Source: Pseudoalteromonas sp. XMcav2-N
Lineage (GTDB): Bacteria > Pseudomonadota > Gammaproteobacteria > Enterobacterales > Alteromonadaceae
NCBI RefSeq assembly: GCF_024124545.1
Contig: NZ_JAMXSF010000005.1
Span: 272,876 to 336,875 of the forward strand
DNA: 64,000 nucleotides
Direction of reading: 5' to 3'
Position numbers and translations under genes: made by a program
Part shown: one piece after another, positions 16,042 through 24,735 of the stretch
Layout: every line of letters begins with the position of its first letter
Position numbering within the stretch: position 1 is the stretch's first letter
Notes under the pieces: generated by a model
Told to the model about the DNA's origin: nothing
Database searches by the model: none
Seen by the model: the letters and a program-made list of their open reading frames with translations, nothing else

Positions 16042-16497
16042 TTAGTCGATTAATTGCTCGGATGAAAAAGCCGCTTCAGGTACATCGACGTTGAATGGCT
16101 TCAAGATTGGGCCTGAGCCGTGCCAGTAAGAACCATAAGCACAGCTGTTCAGGTTTTCCCATGTTCCGTCCTTATATAAGACTCTGGTTGCGCAAGCTTC
16201 TGCACTTCCACTGGGCGATGAAGAGTAGTTACTAAAGCGGCAATATTGCCCATTTCTGCAATCCCAACGGCCGCTATGCTGGCTCTGGTAAGTCCAGCTG
16301 ACTTCTGCCACGGGTTTACTGGTATTGAGTCGAAAAACAACAGAAGAAGCCGTTGATGTTGTGGGGCTGGCACATACCGGGCTGCTCCATTCCTGAGGCG
16401 TTGGTGTTCCGCTAATAACACATTCTACGGTCGCGGCCTGGCTTGACAGACTTGTGACACCCAGACCCAAAGCGGCGAGTAACAGATAAGCTTTCAT
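16042..16497 (-). CDS. small exported Cys-rich protein
   Basis: 151 residues from ATG at 16497, AAGGAAG upstream. A signal peptide (MKAYLLLAALGLGVTSLSSQAA) is followed by a beta-rich, Ser/Thr-rich domain with seven Cys (ECVISG, PVCASP, WDCRNGQYCRF, EACATR, NSCAYG), indicating disulfides in the periplasm or medium. Aromatic residues (WTYQSQHSGRWD, YGSYWHGSGP) would suit carbohydrate or protein binding. I do not recognise a named family. It is convergent with GH92. Confidence 0.7.
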   Translation of the reverse strand: MKAYLLLAALGLGVTSLSSQAATVECVISGTPTPQEWSSPVCASPTTSTASSVVFRLNTSKPVAEVSWTYQSQHSGRWDCRNGQYCRFSNYSSSPSGSAEACATRVLYKDGTWENLNSCAYGSYWHGSGPILKPFNVDVPEAAFSSEQLID

Positions 16498-16849
16498 AAT
16501 AACTTCCTTTTAGTGTTTTGTTTATTTACATCGTTCACATATAAATTACACCAAGGTGGAAGTAAGTCAAGCCTATGGGTACACCCTGAGAAGCGACTGC
16601 AAAGTGATCTAAGCAGCAAACTAGAATGGTCAGATTCAGTGTTTCATGACGTTTGAGTCGCTCAGCCGTCAGACGATGCTGAACTTTTTGGGCTGAGTCA
16701 CATTTTCTTCCTCAGATAGGAGCTGCACACCAGCCAGTGAAGCTGAGCTCAGGTCAAATTCATTTATCGTACCTGCCGTAGCGCTCAGCACTGGTGTGTA
16801 TAAAGTTCGAACAAGGCTCGCAAAATAAAATGACGCTCACCTAATGGGC
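16498..16849. other. 352-base gap with a possible coding relic
   Basis: On the minus strand, about 16833 to 16675, there is a stop-to-stop frame of about 52 codons that reads like protein (TAGTINEFDLSSASLAGVQL, then SEEENVTQPKKFSIV) and ends TGA. It has no start codon and lies directly downstream of the phytase-like gene. It may be a 3' remnant of another gene. I see no other feature. Confidence 0.25.
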
Positions 16850-17929
16850 TTAACGTAGCGGTTGCAGGGTATCAACCTCAAACAATAAAATTTGACTTAA
16901 CTGCTTCCCATGCACGTTAAAATTATCATCAGATACCATGAGTAAGCTTCGGTTGCCATTGTCTAGCACTGGCCCAAAGGTCATGCCTTCAAGGTTATCA
17001 ATGTGTTTGGAGTGCAGTTGATGTTTGATGGTGGCCATATCCAGCAATAAAGTCTTGCTGGCAGGGCGCAAAGTTTGGTTTTTTAATGATGTCATTCGAC
17101 TGGTGTCAGTTGTGCCTTTTATATCTACAAGGTAGATGCTGACATCATTGCCACCGTCCGCTATGCCTGAAGTATATGAACGTTCCATTGTTAAAAACTG
17201 GTGCTCATTAACCTGTAATATCTCAACCAAACCCGTGGTGCGAAATGCATCGGGTTTTGCTTCGGGGCGGTTGACCATGGGCTCAAGATAATAAGCAAAC
17301 TGCTTTTGCATTTTTTTCGAGGCAAAATCAAAGTAGGAGATACGAACCATGCTGCCTTGCTCAATGGTGGATTCTTCACCGTCTTGTTTCAATGCACCTT
17401 CTGCAGACACCCATATTCCCTGACCTGAATGCGCAACCGTTAAGCCTTCAAATACCGCGTTGTGCCTTGGCCCGGAACTTTTGGTGATATCGAACATTGT
17501 GGGCAGCTCGAAATTTACCTGGCCTTGCCGTGTTTGCATAAAAACTGCGGGGGCGTGTTTGTATTTTATACTTCCTTCGCTGGTCCAGATAATATCGCCG
17601 CTGCCAGGAGCAACGCGTAAACTTTCAGGATCAACAACCCCTGAATGTGTTTTTTTATCAACCAGAGGTAAAGACTTTTCGAATTGAACCTGCTCAATCT
17701 TCTTGCCGTTAATACTGATATTTGCCTGAAAATATCGCGGTTTTTTAGAGTCATCTGCTATCAGCAAATATTTGCCGTTGGTGTACTCAATGCTGGACAA
17801 GCCACCGACCTTATCGCCATCGATCCGCAAGTCAGCAGGAACAATCACCTCGTCAAGATACTTTAGCTGCATATCAGCTGAATGTGCAAAAGCTGGGGCC
17901 AGCATGGCCAGAAATACATAACTGCGCAT
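16850..17929 (-). CDS. exported phytase-like (esterase-like activity) protein
   Basis: The start is placed at 17929 because it gives a signal peptide (MRSYVFLAMLAPAFAHSA); a TTG ten codons upstream would spoil it. The 359-residue product has the repeating blade pattern of the phytase-like beta-propeller family: GLSSIEYTNGKYLLIADDS, VDPESLRV, AVFEGLTVAHSG, GLVEILQVNEHQFLTMERSY, NLEGMTFGP and LLMVSDDNF. These proteins are exported and are annotated as having esterase-like activity of phytases, but true substrates are mostly unknown. It stands alone; 17960-18285 upstream contains only a short coding relic. Confidence 0.75.
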   Translation of the reverse strand: MRSYVFLAMLAPAFAHSADMQLKYLDEVIVPADLRIDGDKVGGLSSIEYTNGKYLLIADDSKKPRYFQANISINGKKIEQVQFEKSLPLVDKKTHSGVVDPESLRVAPGSGDIIWTSEGSIKYKHAPAVFMQTRQGQVNFELPTMFDITKSSGPRHNAVFEGLTVAHSGQGIWVSAEGALKQDGEESTIEQGSMVRISYFDFASKKMQKQFAYYLEPMVNRPEAKPDAFRTTGLVEILQVNEHQFLTMERSYTSGIADGGNDVSIYLVDIKGTTDTSRMTSLKNQTLRPASKTLLLDMATIKHQLHSKHIDNLEGMTFGPVLDNGNRSLLMVSDDNFNVHGKQLSQILLFEVDTLQPLR

Positions 17930-18059
17930 AACATCATTACTACAAAAAAACAGAACCAAGCAATATACGCGGCTAATATGAACTTTGCATCACAAAAGGG
18001 ATAAAAAAGCAGGAAGGTGTGATTGTTCTGTTCATCTGCCGGCCAAATTGTGTATGTAA

Positions 18060-18170
18060 GTTAGCTCTGAGAGTGTTGAAGCTTTACTGCGTGCTTATAC
18101 ACAGGATGAAGCGGCGCTGATGGGGGATGTTGTAAAGCACATGACTGTGCAACTCGGACATAGATGGTAA
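18060..18170 (+). pseudogene. C-terminal coding relic
   Basis: A 36-codon frame after a stop reads ESVEALLRAYTQDEAALMGD, then VVKHMTVQLGHRW and TAA. The amino-acid composition and helical pattern look like a genuine protein tail, but no start or upstream part exists. It lies on the plus strand between two minus-strand genes. The parent family is not recognised. Confidence 0.25.
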
Positions 18171-18285
18171 CTAAAACGGTAGTTGTATACCTTTGTCAGG
18201 CCAGTTGTGTGCCATAAGAGTAATGATACTCACATGGCACAGCTACTCGATGAATCAAGCAAGTGGTAGGGTATTTACCTGAGGC

Positions 18286-19413
18286 TTACTCAATAACGGT
18301 AATAAAGTTATATTTGTCAGAATCAGCCTGGGTTATCCAGTGCTCGCCGTTAAATGGCGCTGACTTGAGAGTAAAAATATAAAAGTCGATACCCTGCTGG
18401 CCCAGCACCTTGTCAAAATAGGTCGCTTGCTTACGGTGACTTACATCAGTATAGGGAATGTCTAAAGCCGTTTTTTCACCGTTTCCCCAACTGTGTACGC
18501 CAATTTGTTTGTTGCTTTCGATTGCTATTGTGTCATTCGTTTTTTGTAAAATACGCGGATTACCCGCCGCAAAAAGGTCGGTGCCACCTGAAAAAACGGA
18601 ACCTGTTCGGGTTACATGGGTTGCCATTTTATTATCTTTGATAAGTAGCCCTGTATACATATTAATGTCGTCGTCTGCACTGCCGCCAATGTGGGTTGAA
18701 AATGCCAGGGTCATTTCGGAACCTTCAAAGCGGCTCGTAATGTCTTTCATTTGCAAGTATGTTGTCACGCCGAGTGTTGCGTTAATACGCTCTTTACTGC
18801 CATCGTTGTTAAGTATTTCACGAAAGAACTCGTTGAATGCAAAAGTGGTGTTGATTGTGACTTTGTTGTCTTTATTGCTAGCTGTCAGCACGGTGTTACC
18901 AATGCTGCTTATGTGTTTGAGTGCGTCAGTCTGGAATTCGACTTGAATGTCAGATTTTCTGTTTTGAGTCGTAGATTGAATCACCGTGCTGTTATCAGAG
19001 CTTGTACGAGTAGATTCGCCACATTTAAAAATATCCGTAATGACAGATGGCTGGTAAATCAAACAGTCACCGTCGTCAGCATTACTTAACCACAAGTCTA
19101 CTGTACTAGCATCTGAACTCTGAAGTTTGATCACCCATTGTCCTTCATCTAACTCTTCAGCGTACTGAACCTGATTGTAAGACTTACCTTCGAAGCTCAT
19201 TTTAACAGAAGTCAGTATCTGGTTACGCTCAGTGAGCAGAGCCTCCAGCTCAGTATTTGAAAAGGTATGATCTGCTGCTGGTCGTTCTACTTCTGTAGGT
19301 GTGACAGATTTGGTTGGTGTGGTCGTTTGACCGGTCGATTTTGATGAGCCCGAATTACACCCTGATACAGAGGCTACACAGGCTGCAACGAGCAATAATT
19401 TAAAAGTTTTCAT
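18286..19413 (-). CDS. predicted lipoprotein, orphan
   Basis: ATG at 19413 with GGAG upstream begins a type II signal peptide (MKTFKLLLVAACVASVSGC, C19). The mature protein, about 355 residues, starts with a Ser/Thr/Pro-rich linker and then forms a mostly beta region with two Cys (DCLIYQPS, FKCGE). It is transcribed away from the two-component system at 19563, sharing a 150-base divergent upstream region, so the pair may be its regulator. No family recognised. Confidence 0.7.
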   Translation of the reverse strand: MKTFKLLLVAACVASVSGCNSGSSKSTGQTTTPTKSVTPTEVERPAADHTFSNTELEALLTERNQILTSVKMSFEGKSYNQVQYAEELDEGQWVIKLQSSDASTVDLWLSNADDGDCLIYQPSVITDIFKCGESTRTSSDNSTVIQSTTQNRKSDIQVEFQTDALKHISSIGNTVLTASNKDNKVTINTTFAFNEFFREILNNDGSKERINATLGVTTYLQMKDITSRFEGSEMTLAFSTHIGGSADDDINMYTGLLIKDNKMATHVTRTGSVFSGGTDLFAAGNPRILQKTNDTIAIESNKQIGVHSWGNGEKTALDIPYTDVSHRKQATYFDKVLGQQGIDFYIFTLKSAPFNGEHWITQADSDKYNFITVIE

Positions 19414-19562
19414 AGTGATATCTCCACGCAAAAATTTTGTTGAGTGCATGGTAACCGAGTGTGAAGGCGGCTTCAGTCATCAAGATGTACAGGAATGTAT
19501 TTCGGGCTCTGACAAAGCGCGGGTATACTATTGCCATTAGTAGAATATAAAAATTGGTGACC

Positions 19563-20261
19563 ATGACCCGGCAACATATGCTAATCATCGAAGATGACGA
19601 GAAACTTCGAAGACTACTTAGTGAATACTTTATCAATCAGGGGTTTGACGTCACGACTTTAGAAGACGGCAGCCATGCAGTCAGCACTATGTGTGATACA
19701 CAACCGGACATAGTACTACTCGACTTAATGTTGCCTGTCACCGACGGGCTGACAATATGCAGACAAAGCCGTAATCAGTTTCGGGGTAAGATTTTAATCC
19801 TGACAGCAAGTAATGATGACTTTGACCATGTTGCGGGTTTGGAGATTGGCGCTGATGACTATGTGATGAAACCAATTAAACCAAGAGTACTGCTTGCACG
19901 TGTTCGTTCCTTGCTTCGCCGACCAAGCCACGAAATGGAGGCGGACCCGGAGATTATGCAGTTGGGGTTGCTCAGGCTTGAAAATAAGTACAAGCGTTGC
20001 GAACTGGACGGCGAGGTTATTCAACTAACCGACAGTGAATTTGATCTACTGTGGATTTTAGCCAGTCATCCAGACCAAGTGATGTCAAGGGATGAGCTGA
20101 CCAGAGCACTACGTGGTATTGAGTATGATGGCATCGATCGGACGGTAGACAATAAAATCGTGCGCTTACGCAAACTGCTCAATGACAGTCAGGAGGCATC
20201 AAAGCGGATCCTGACTATAAGAGGCAAAGGCTACTTGTTTGCCAGTACTGCGTGGTCGTAG
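19563..20261 (+). CDS. OmpR/PhoB-family response regulator
   Basis: 232 residues from ATG 19563. The receiver domain (1-118) has the acidic pair E10-D11-D12, phospho-acceptor D54 in VLLDLMLP and K in VMKPIKP. A winged-helix OmpR-type DNA-binding domain follows (135-230: LTDSEFDLLWILASHP, then TVDNKIVRLRKLL and GKGYLF). It controls transcription when phosphorylated by the kinase encoded 36 bases downstream. The closest known architecture is RstA/OmpR. The divergent lipoprotein gene at 19413 is a possible target. Confidence 0.93.
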   Translation: MTRQHMLIIEDDEKLRRLLSEYFINQGFDVTTLEDGSHAVSTMCDTQPDIVLLDLMLPVTDGLTICRQSRNQFRGKILILTASNDDFDHVAGLEIGADDYVMKPIKPRVLLARVRSLLRRPSHEMEADPEIMQLGLLRLENKYKRCELDGEVIQLTDSEFDLLWILASHPDQVMSRDELTRALRGIEYDGIDRTVDNKIVRLRKLLNDSQEASKRILTIRGKGYLFASTAWS

Positions 20262-20297
20262 TAAATATCTGATTAACCCGAGACAAGCTGGGAAATA

Positions 20298-21605
20298 ATG
20301 AAACGCATCTTTGTTGAATCACTGGCCATCCTGTTTGCCTGTTTTATCGGGGCACTGGTTGCATATGAAGTTCTTGTTTACGAACTGGCAGTAGACTATG
20401 AGTTTGTACTGGAAGATGACGAGGCACTGGCACATCAACAGCTGCTACAGAATATCGCCGAACATCAGGGGGGCGCGTCGGCGTTGGCAGCAATGAAGCA
20501 GTATGCACAGCAGTCTCATTTGCTTTTACAGTCACATGAGAGACCACCCGCAATTGTCTCTGAGTTCTTCAATGAGAATTCATCGCAGTATACTTATTTT
20601 GATGAAGACCGTACCTTGTGGTTTCGCCTGGCTGGAATTACAGCCATATTCAGTTATGTGCCTGACCACAGTAGTCTTGTCAGGCAGAAAATTGATTTGG
20701 AAGAGGACCTGGCATGGATCTTCATGCTTGGCAGTTTCGTTCTCTTTAATCTGGTGAATATTTGGTTGATTTTACGTCGTGTCAGAATGTTGGAAAATAC
20801 AACACGACGCTTTGCCCGGGGAGATTTGTCATGCAGGGCAGAGTTATCCAGTTCCAACAGGTTAGGCTCTCTCAATCAGTCATTTAACGACATGGCTGAC
20901 CGCATTGCACAGTTAATTGAAAGCAATCGAGCACTGACAAATGCGATTGCTCATGAGCTTCGTACACCGATATTTCGGGTCCAGTGGCAGGCTGAACTAC
21001 TGCAAGAAACGAAACTGGATGAATCACAAGCGGCGACGGTTAACAGCATCATTGAAGACTCGGAGGAAATGGAGCAGATGGTCGACGAGCTACTGCATTA
21101 TACCAGAATGGAAAGCGATCATGGTGTACTGTCGCCGGAACCCATTGAATTGGCTGCATTATTAAATGACGGTAAAAAACGTTGGCAAAAAGATAAGCCG
21201 TGCGCTGTGAACCTGACAATCCAAATTACCCCTGACAGCCTTATTGTTGTGGCTGACAAACGATTACTCATGCGGGCGCTCGACAACCTCGTACGCAATG
21301 CTTTTAAATATGCTGATAACGAAGTGCGTTTGGTTTGTTATGCGCAGGCGCAATTAGTATATATCACAGTACATGATGATGGCCCCGGTGTAGCGCTCAC
21401 GCATCAGGCCCATATTTTTGAGCCCTTTTATGTCGCCGATAAAGCAAGAAACAAAGCGCAAAGCGGACATGGACTGGGGTTATCAATAGTCAGAAAAATA
21501 TGTGACCAGCACTTTGGCACGATAGAGGTGGGTACCAGCGAGATACTCAACGGTGCAATGTTCATGTTAGCGCTACCTGCAAGCGATGATAAATCGGACA
21601 AATGA
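20298..21605 (+). CDS. membrane sensor histidine kinase
   Basis: 435 residues with two membrane spans (about 5-25 and 138-160) enclosing a 110-residue periplasmic sensor. HAMP follows (160-212), then the dimerisation box with phospho-accepting H219 (AIAHELRTP), N-box (VRNAFKYADN), G1 (HDDGPGV) and G2 (GHGLGLS). This is a complete RstB/EnvZ-type kinase that phosphorylates the regulator encoded just upstream. The two genes form an operon with a 36-base gap. Confidence 0.93.
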   Translation: MKRIFVESLAILFACFIGALVAYEVLVYELAVDYEFVLEDDEALAHQQLLQNIAEHQGGASALAAMKQYAQQSHLLLQSHERPPAIVSEFFNENSSQYTYFDEDRTLWFRLAGITAIFSYVPDHSSLVRQKIDLEEDLAWIFMLGSFVLFNLVNIWLILRRVRMLENTTRRFARGDLSCRAELSSSNRLGSLNQSFNDMADRIAQLIESNRALTNAIAHELRTPIFRVQWQAELLQETKLDESQAATVNSIIEDSEEMEQMVDELLHYTRMESDHGVLSPEPIELAALLNDGKKRWQKDKPCAVNLTIQITPDSLIVVADKRLLMRALDNLVRNAFKYADNEVRLVCYAQAQLVYITVHDDGPGVALTHQAHIFEPFYVADKARNKAQSGHGLGLSIVRKICDQHFGTIEVGTSEILNGAMFMLALPASDDKSDK

Positions 21606-21740
21606 GCACTGAGCGTGAGGCGACCCCTTTCGCGCTTCTTTATGCATCACCTCACTTCATATGGGGTTTTTAATGGCGTTTTGGTCGTTGTCTTTACAAC
21701 TGATTATTATAAACTTGCCCAGATACTTAAGCTACATACC

Positions 21741-21934
21741 AGTTGAGTGACTATTTTATCGTATAGCTGTTTCGCAACACGTTCTTATTTATACTCAACT
21801 TGTTTAAATGCGTCGTATACCGCCAGGTGCAGGGTATCTCCGTGATCCAGTTCTTCAAAATAACGAAAATGTAACTGGCTTTTGCCCTCAAGTTGAGTTG
21901 CTATTTTATCGTGTAGCTGTTTCGCAACACGTTC
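21741..21934. repeat. 44-bp direct repeat straddling the esterase stop
   Basis: 21741-21784 and 21891-21934 match at 41 of 44 positions (both contain TATTTTATCG and TAGCTGTTTCGCAACACG). The second lies inside the esterase gene. The first begins immediately after its stop codon in the direction of transcription, in the same frame, and would encode ERVAKQLYDKIVTQL against ERVAKQLHDKIATQL in the gene. The spacing of 150 bases equals the last 50 codons including the stop, so this is a tandem 3'-end duplication whose second copy has decayed. Confidence 0.9.
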
Positions 21935-22597
21935 CATTACGTCACCTTCTTTACCTACCGCAATGTAAACAGACTTTGGCAGACTAGTGGGGGCAAATTT
22001 ACTGGCGAGTAAAGACTCGTTGTTCCACCACAGACTGGGACTGACAATGACATAGTGATCAAACAGTGACGTGTGATGAAACAGAATTTCACTGGCGAGT
22101 AAGCCCCCCAACGATTGACCGATAAGGGTATCTGATTGGTTGGTGCGGTAACGCTTATCTATCATTGGTCGGAGTTCATTCTCCAGAAATGCAATAAATG
22201 ATTTAGCGCCACCGTGGGTCGGCAGGTCACGTTTATCCAGTGCATTGTTACTTTGGGTGGTGAAATCCCGTTTTCTGTCTTGGTTACTAATACCCACAAC
22301 AATGCTGGGTGGAAGAAAGTTTAGCCAGGGAAAGTTGGCAAATTGCACCAATCCGGCAATGTGAATAAAGTCTTCATCTTTTGAACCGTCCAGCAGGTAA
22401 ATAACCGGGTATGTTTGTTGTGTATTTTTTTGATATTCTGCTGGTAAATAGACGTTTATTGAGCGATTCTGTTTCAGTATCTGGGAGTTAAATGTCAAAG
22501 TGTGGGCAAACTCTAACGGTGCAGAGTGAACCTCATCTTTTGCATAGGCGAGCGAGCAGCTCAGTGCGCTAATTAAAAGCAAGAGTACAACGTTCAT
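21785..22597 (-). CDS. exported alpha/beta-hydrolase esterase (esterase D/IroE type)
   Basis: 270 residues with a signal peptide (MNVVLLLLISALSCSLAYA). The fold markers are NVYLPAEYQ, VIYLLDGS, the nucleophile elbow GQSLGG (Ser about 158), SPSLWW and the C-terminal EELDHGDTLH with the catalytic His. This is the family of Fes/IroE and S-formylglutathione-hydrolase-like esterases (PF00756); exported members with the SPSLWW motif are often siderophore or unknown-ester hydrolases. A 44-base in-frame duplication follows the stop. Substrate unknown. Confidence 0.85.
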   Translation of the reverse strand: MNVVLLLLISALSCSLAYAKDEVHSAPLEFAHTLTFNSQILKQNRSINVYLPAEYQKNTQQTYPVIYLLDGSKDEDFIHIAGLVQFANFPWLNFLPPSIVVGISNQDRKRDFTTQSNNALDKRDLPTHGGAKSFIAFLENELRPMIDKRYRTNQSDTLIGQSLGGLLASEILFHHTSLFDHYVIVSPSLWWNNESLLASKFAPTSLPKSVYIAVGKEGDVMERVAKQLHDKIATQLEGKSQLHFRYFEELDHGDTLHLAVYDAFKQVEYK

Positions 22598-22718
22598 CAG
22601 GCTTCATTCCTTTGGTCAAATAGAAGCTAGATGTTAACTCTAATTTATGTTTAATCATAGTAGCACGGTAAACAGGTACAGACCGCTTGTGCCTCACAAT
22701 AATAAGAAAGGAGTCATT

Positions 22719-23519
22719 ATGACCATGTTAAAAGCGTTGTTAATAACCCCATTGCTTGTTGGCAGTTTCGTAACACTTGCAGCCACTATTCAGGTTCAGG
22801 CTGTATCGCAACACCTGCATATTCTTACGGAGCAAGACTACGGCACAAATATCGGATTGTTTAAATCCTCCGACGGCGTGGTACTAATCGACCCTATGCC
22901 AGGTAAAACTAACTTGGCCCAGCTATATAAAACTGTTAATCAAATTCACCATAAACCGGTTACCCATATTTTAAATACGCATAATCACGAAGACCACTCG
23001 GGAGGCAATGCTTATTTCATGGAACGTGGAGCTCAGCTTGTCGAAGGCGACGTTAAACTGGCCGGGTTTACCCGTGTTATGGTTAAGTCTCATACCTCGG
23101 TAGACAACATTTTTTATCACAAGCCGAGTAACACGATTTTTGTCGGAGATGTGTTTGATACCAGCTGGCATCCCACCTTTTATGCGGGAGGGGTGCAGGG
23201 CTTTAAAGATGCCATCGAGATCATTTTACAAATCGGGGACGAACAGAGTGTGATCATTCCCGGGCATGGCGCTGTGTCAAATAAAGCGTCACTGCGTGAA
23301 TTCAGAGCCAATACGCTCCTGTGGGTGGAGACCGTACGTGTGTTCAGAAAAAAAGGCTACAGTGTTGAGAAAATTATGGCAGAGAATGAGAGTAAGAAAA
23401 TTGTCGCCAGATTTAATGTGCAAGGCAAGGTGCCGTTTTTACCAGACACAGCTTATAAAAGGTTTGTAGAGAGAACCATCCAGGTGATAGAGCAGGAAGA
23501 GAACAAGGGGGGTGAGTGA
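22719..23519 (+). CDS. exported metallo-beta-lactamase-fold hydrolase
   Basis: Start at ATG 22719, with AAAGGAG seven bases before it; this also gives a signal peptide (MTMLKALLITPLLVGSFVTLAA). The 266-residue protein has H88-x-H90-x-D92-H93 (THNHEDHSGG), SHTSVD, GDVF and PGHG, so the full set of two-zinc ligands of the MBL fold. It lacks lactamase-specific features and fits the periplasmic MBL-fold hydrolases annotated near SoxH/quinoprotein relay proteins. The AraC-type regulator gene follows at 23628 and may control it. Confidence 0.88.
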   Translation: MTMLKALLITPLLVGSFVTLAATIQVQAVSQHLHILTEQDYGTNIGLFKSSDGVVLIDPMPGKTNLAQLYKTVNQIHHKPVTHILNTHNHEDHSGGNAYFMERGAQLVEGDVKLAGFTRVMVKSHTSVDNIFYHKPSNTIFVGDVFDTSWHPTFYAGGVQGFKDAIEIILQIGDEQSVIIPGHGAVSNKASLREFRANTLLWVETVRVFRKKGYSVEKIMAENESKKIVARFNVQGKVPFLPDTAYKRFVERTIQVIEQEENKGGE

Positions 23520-23627
23520 GGAGCCTGAAGCGTCTGACGATATCGGGTACGCTGAGGCCCTTTTGCGCTTGGCTGAACCATGTTGATATGCGATAGTGCA
23601 GGGGTCTGTGATTAAAACAATATCGTA

Positions 23628-24653
23628 ATGGAATTTTCGCGCTACTTTCTGTTTTTCTTCGCCTCACTTGGGGCATTTAATGGCGTTTTACTGGCTGCCT
23701 GGGTTTATCATAAACGCAAGGAAATTGCCGCAGCTCCCTGGCTGTCTTTGCTGTTGATTATGCTGAGTATTCGGATTGGCAAATCGGTTGCGTTTTACTT
23801 TAGTCCCGGGCTGAGCAAAGACTTTTTGCAGCTGGGGTTGAGTGCCTGCTGTTTGATTGGACCGAGCCTTTTTTCGTTTTGTTTTCGTAGCCTTTACCCA
23901 AACAAAGCTCGCTGGCTACTGCGCGGGCATTTTGCATTGTGGCTTGTTTTGGTTGCCCTCGTTGGCGTGATATACCCGTATCAAAGTTATCCTGAATTGT
24001 GGCAAACCTGGGTGTATCGCGGCTCAAGTTATGTATGGCTTGGTTACCTTTTGGTGTCGGCTTGGGTGTACCGGCACAAACTGGCCGAGTTAAAATCGCA
24101 TCCGGACCTCCCTGTATGGCGCGATTTGCCTTTTATCGCGCTTAGTGGCGGCGCACTTATCTGGTTTGCCTATTTTACCTCAGCCTATACGTCTTACATT
24201 GTGGGCGCTTTGTCATTCTCTATGGTGTTGTATCTCAGCATTGTGGTTTTTTCTGGGCATAGCAGAGGCAAAGAAAAATACGCGGCACAGGTTATTTCAC
24301 CACAACAGAGTGCGGAAATTTCCGCGATGCTAGAGAGCTTGATGAATGAGCAGCAGCTATTCACGGACCCTTCTATGTCCTTACCCAGGTTAGCCAAACG
24401 TTTGGGTGTTAGCCATACAAAATTGTCTCAACATTTGAATCAACAATACGGTTGTAACTTCAATCAATATCTTAATGGCTATCGAGTAAAGCACGCCCAG
24501 AAACTGTTAATACAGGAGCAGAACATGACAGTTGAGCAAGTTGCTGAACAGTGTGGCTTTAACGCCAGCTCGACATTTTATACGGCGTTTAAAAAGCAAT
24601 GTGGTCAAACTCCCAATCAGTTTCGTGCAAAGTCTGTCAAATTATCATTCTGA
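23628..24653 (+). CDS. AraC-family regulator with N-terminal membrane domain
   Basis: 341 residues. Residues 5-210 contain seven hydrophobic segments, like a small 7TM sensor. Residues 235-338 form an AraC-type double helix-turn-helix (PRLAKRLGVSHTKLSQHLNQ, then MTVEQVAEQCGFNASSTFYT, then AFKKQCGQTPNQFR). Such proteins sense a membrane or periplasmic signal and bind DNA from the membrane. No clear ribosome binding site precedes ATG 23628. The neighbouring MBL and DJ-1-fusion genes are likely targets by position only. Confidence 0.9.
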   Translation: MEFSRYFLFFFASLGAFNGVLLAAWVYHKRKEIAAAPWLSLLLIMLSIRIGKSVAFYFSPGLSKDFLQLGLSACCLIGPSLFSFCFRSLYPNKARWLLRGHFALWLVLVALVGVIYPYQSYPELWQTWVYRGSSYVWLGYLLVSAWVYRHKLAELKSHPDLPVWRDLPFIALSGGALIWFAYFTSAYTSYIVGALSFSMVLYLSIVVFSGHSRGKEKYAAQVISPQQSAEISAMLESLMNEQQLFTDPSMSLPRLAKRLGVSHTKLSQHLNQQYGCNFNQYLNGYRVKHAQKLLIQEQNMTVEQVAEQCGFNASSTFYTAFKKQCGQTPNQFRAKSVKLSF

Positions 24654-24735
24654 ACACTTAGATTATAATTCAGGAGCTTGTTTTTTAAGGTTATGTTTTA
24701 TGGTGAGGTGACATTAAGTTAACCGGAGAAACACC

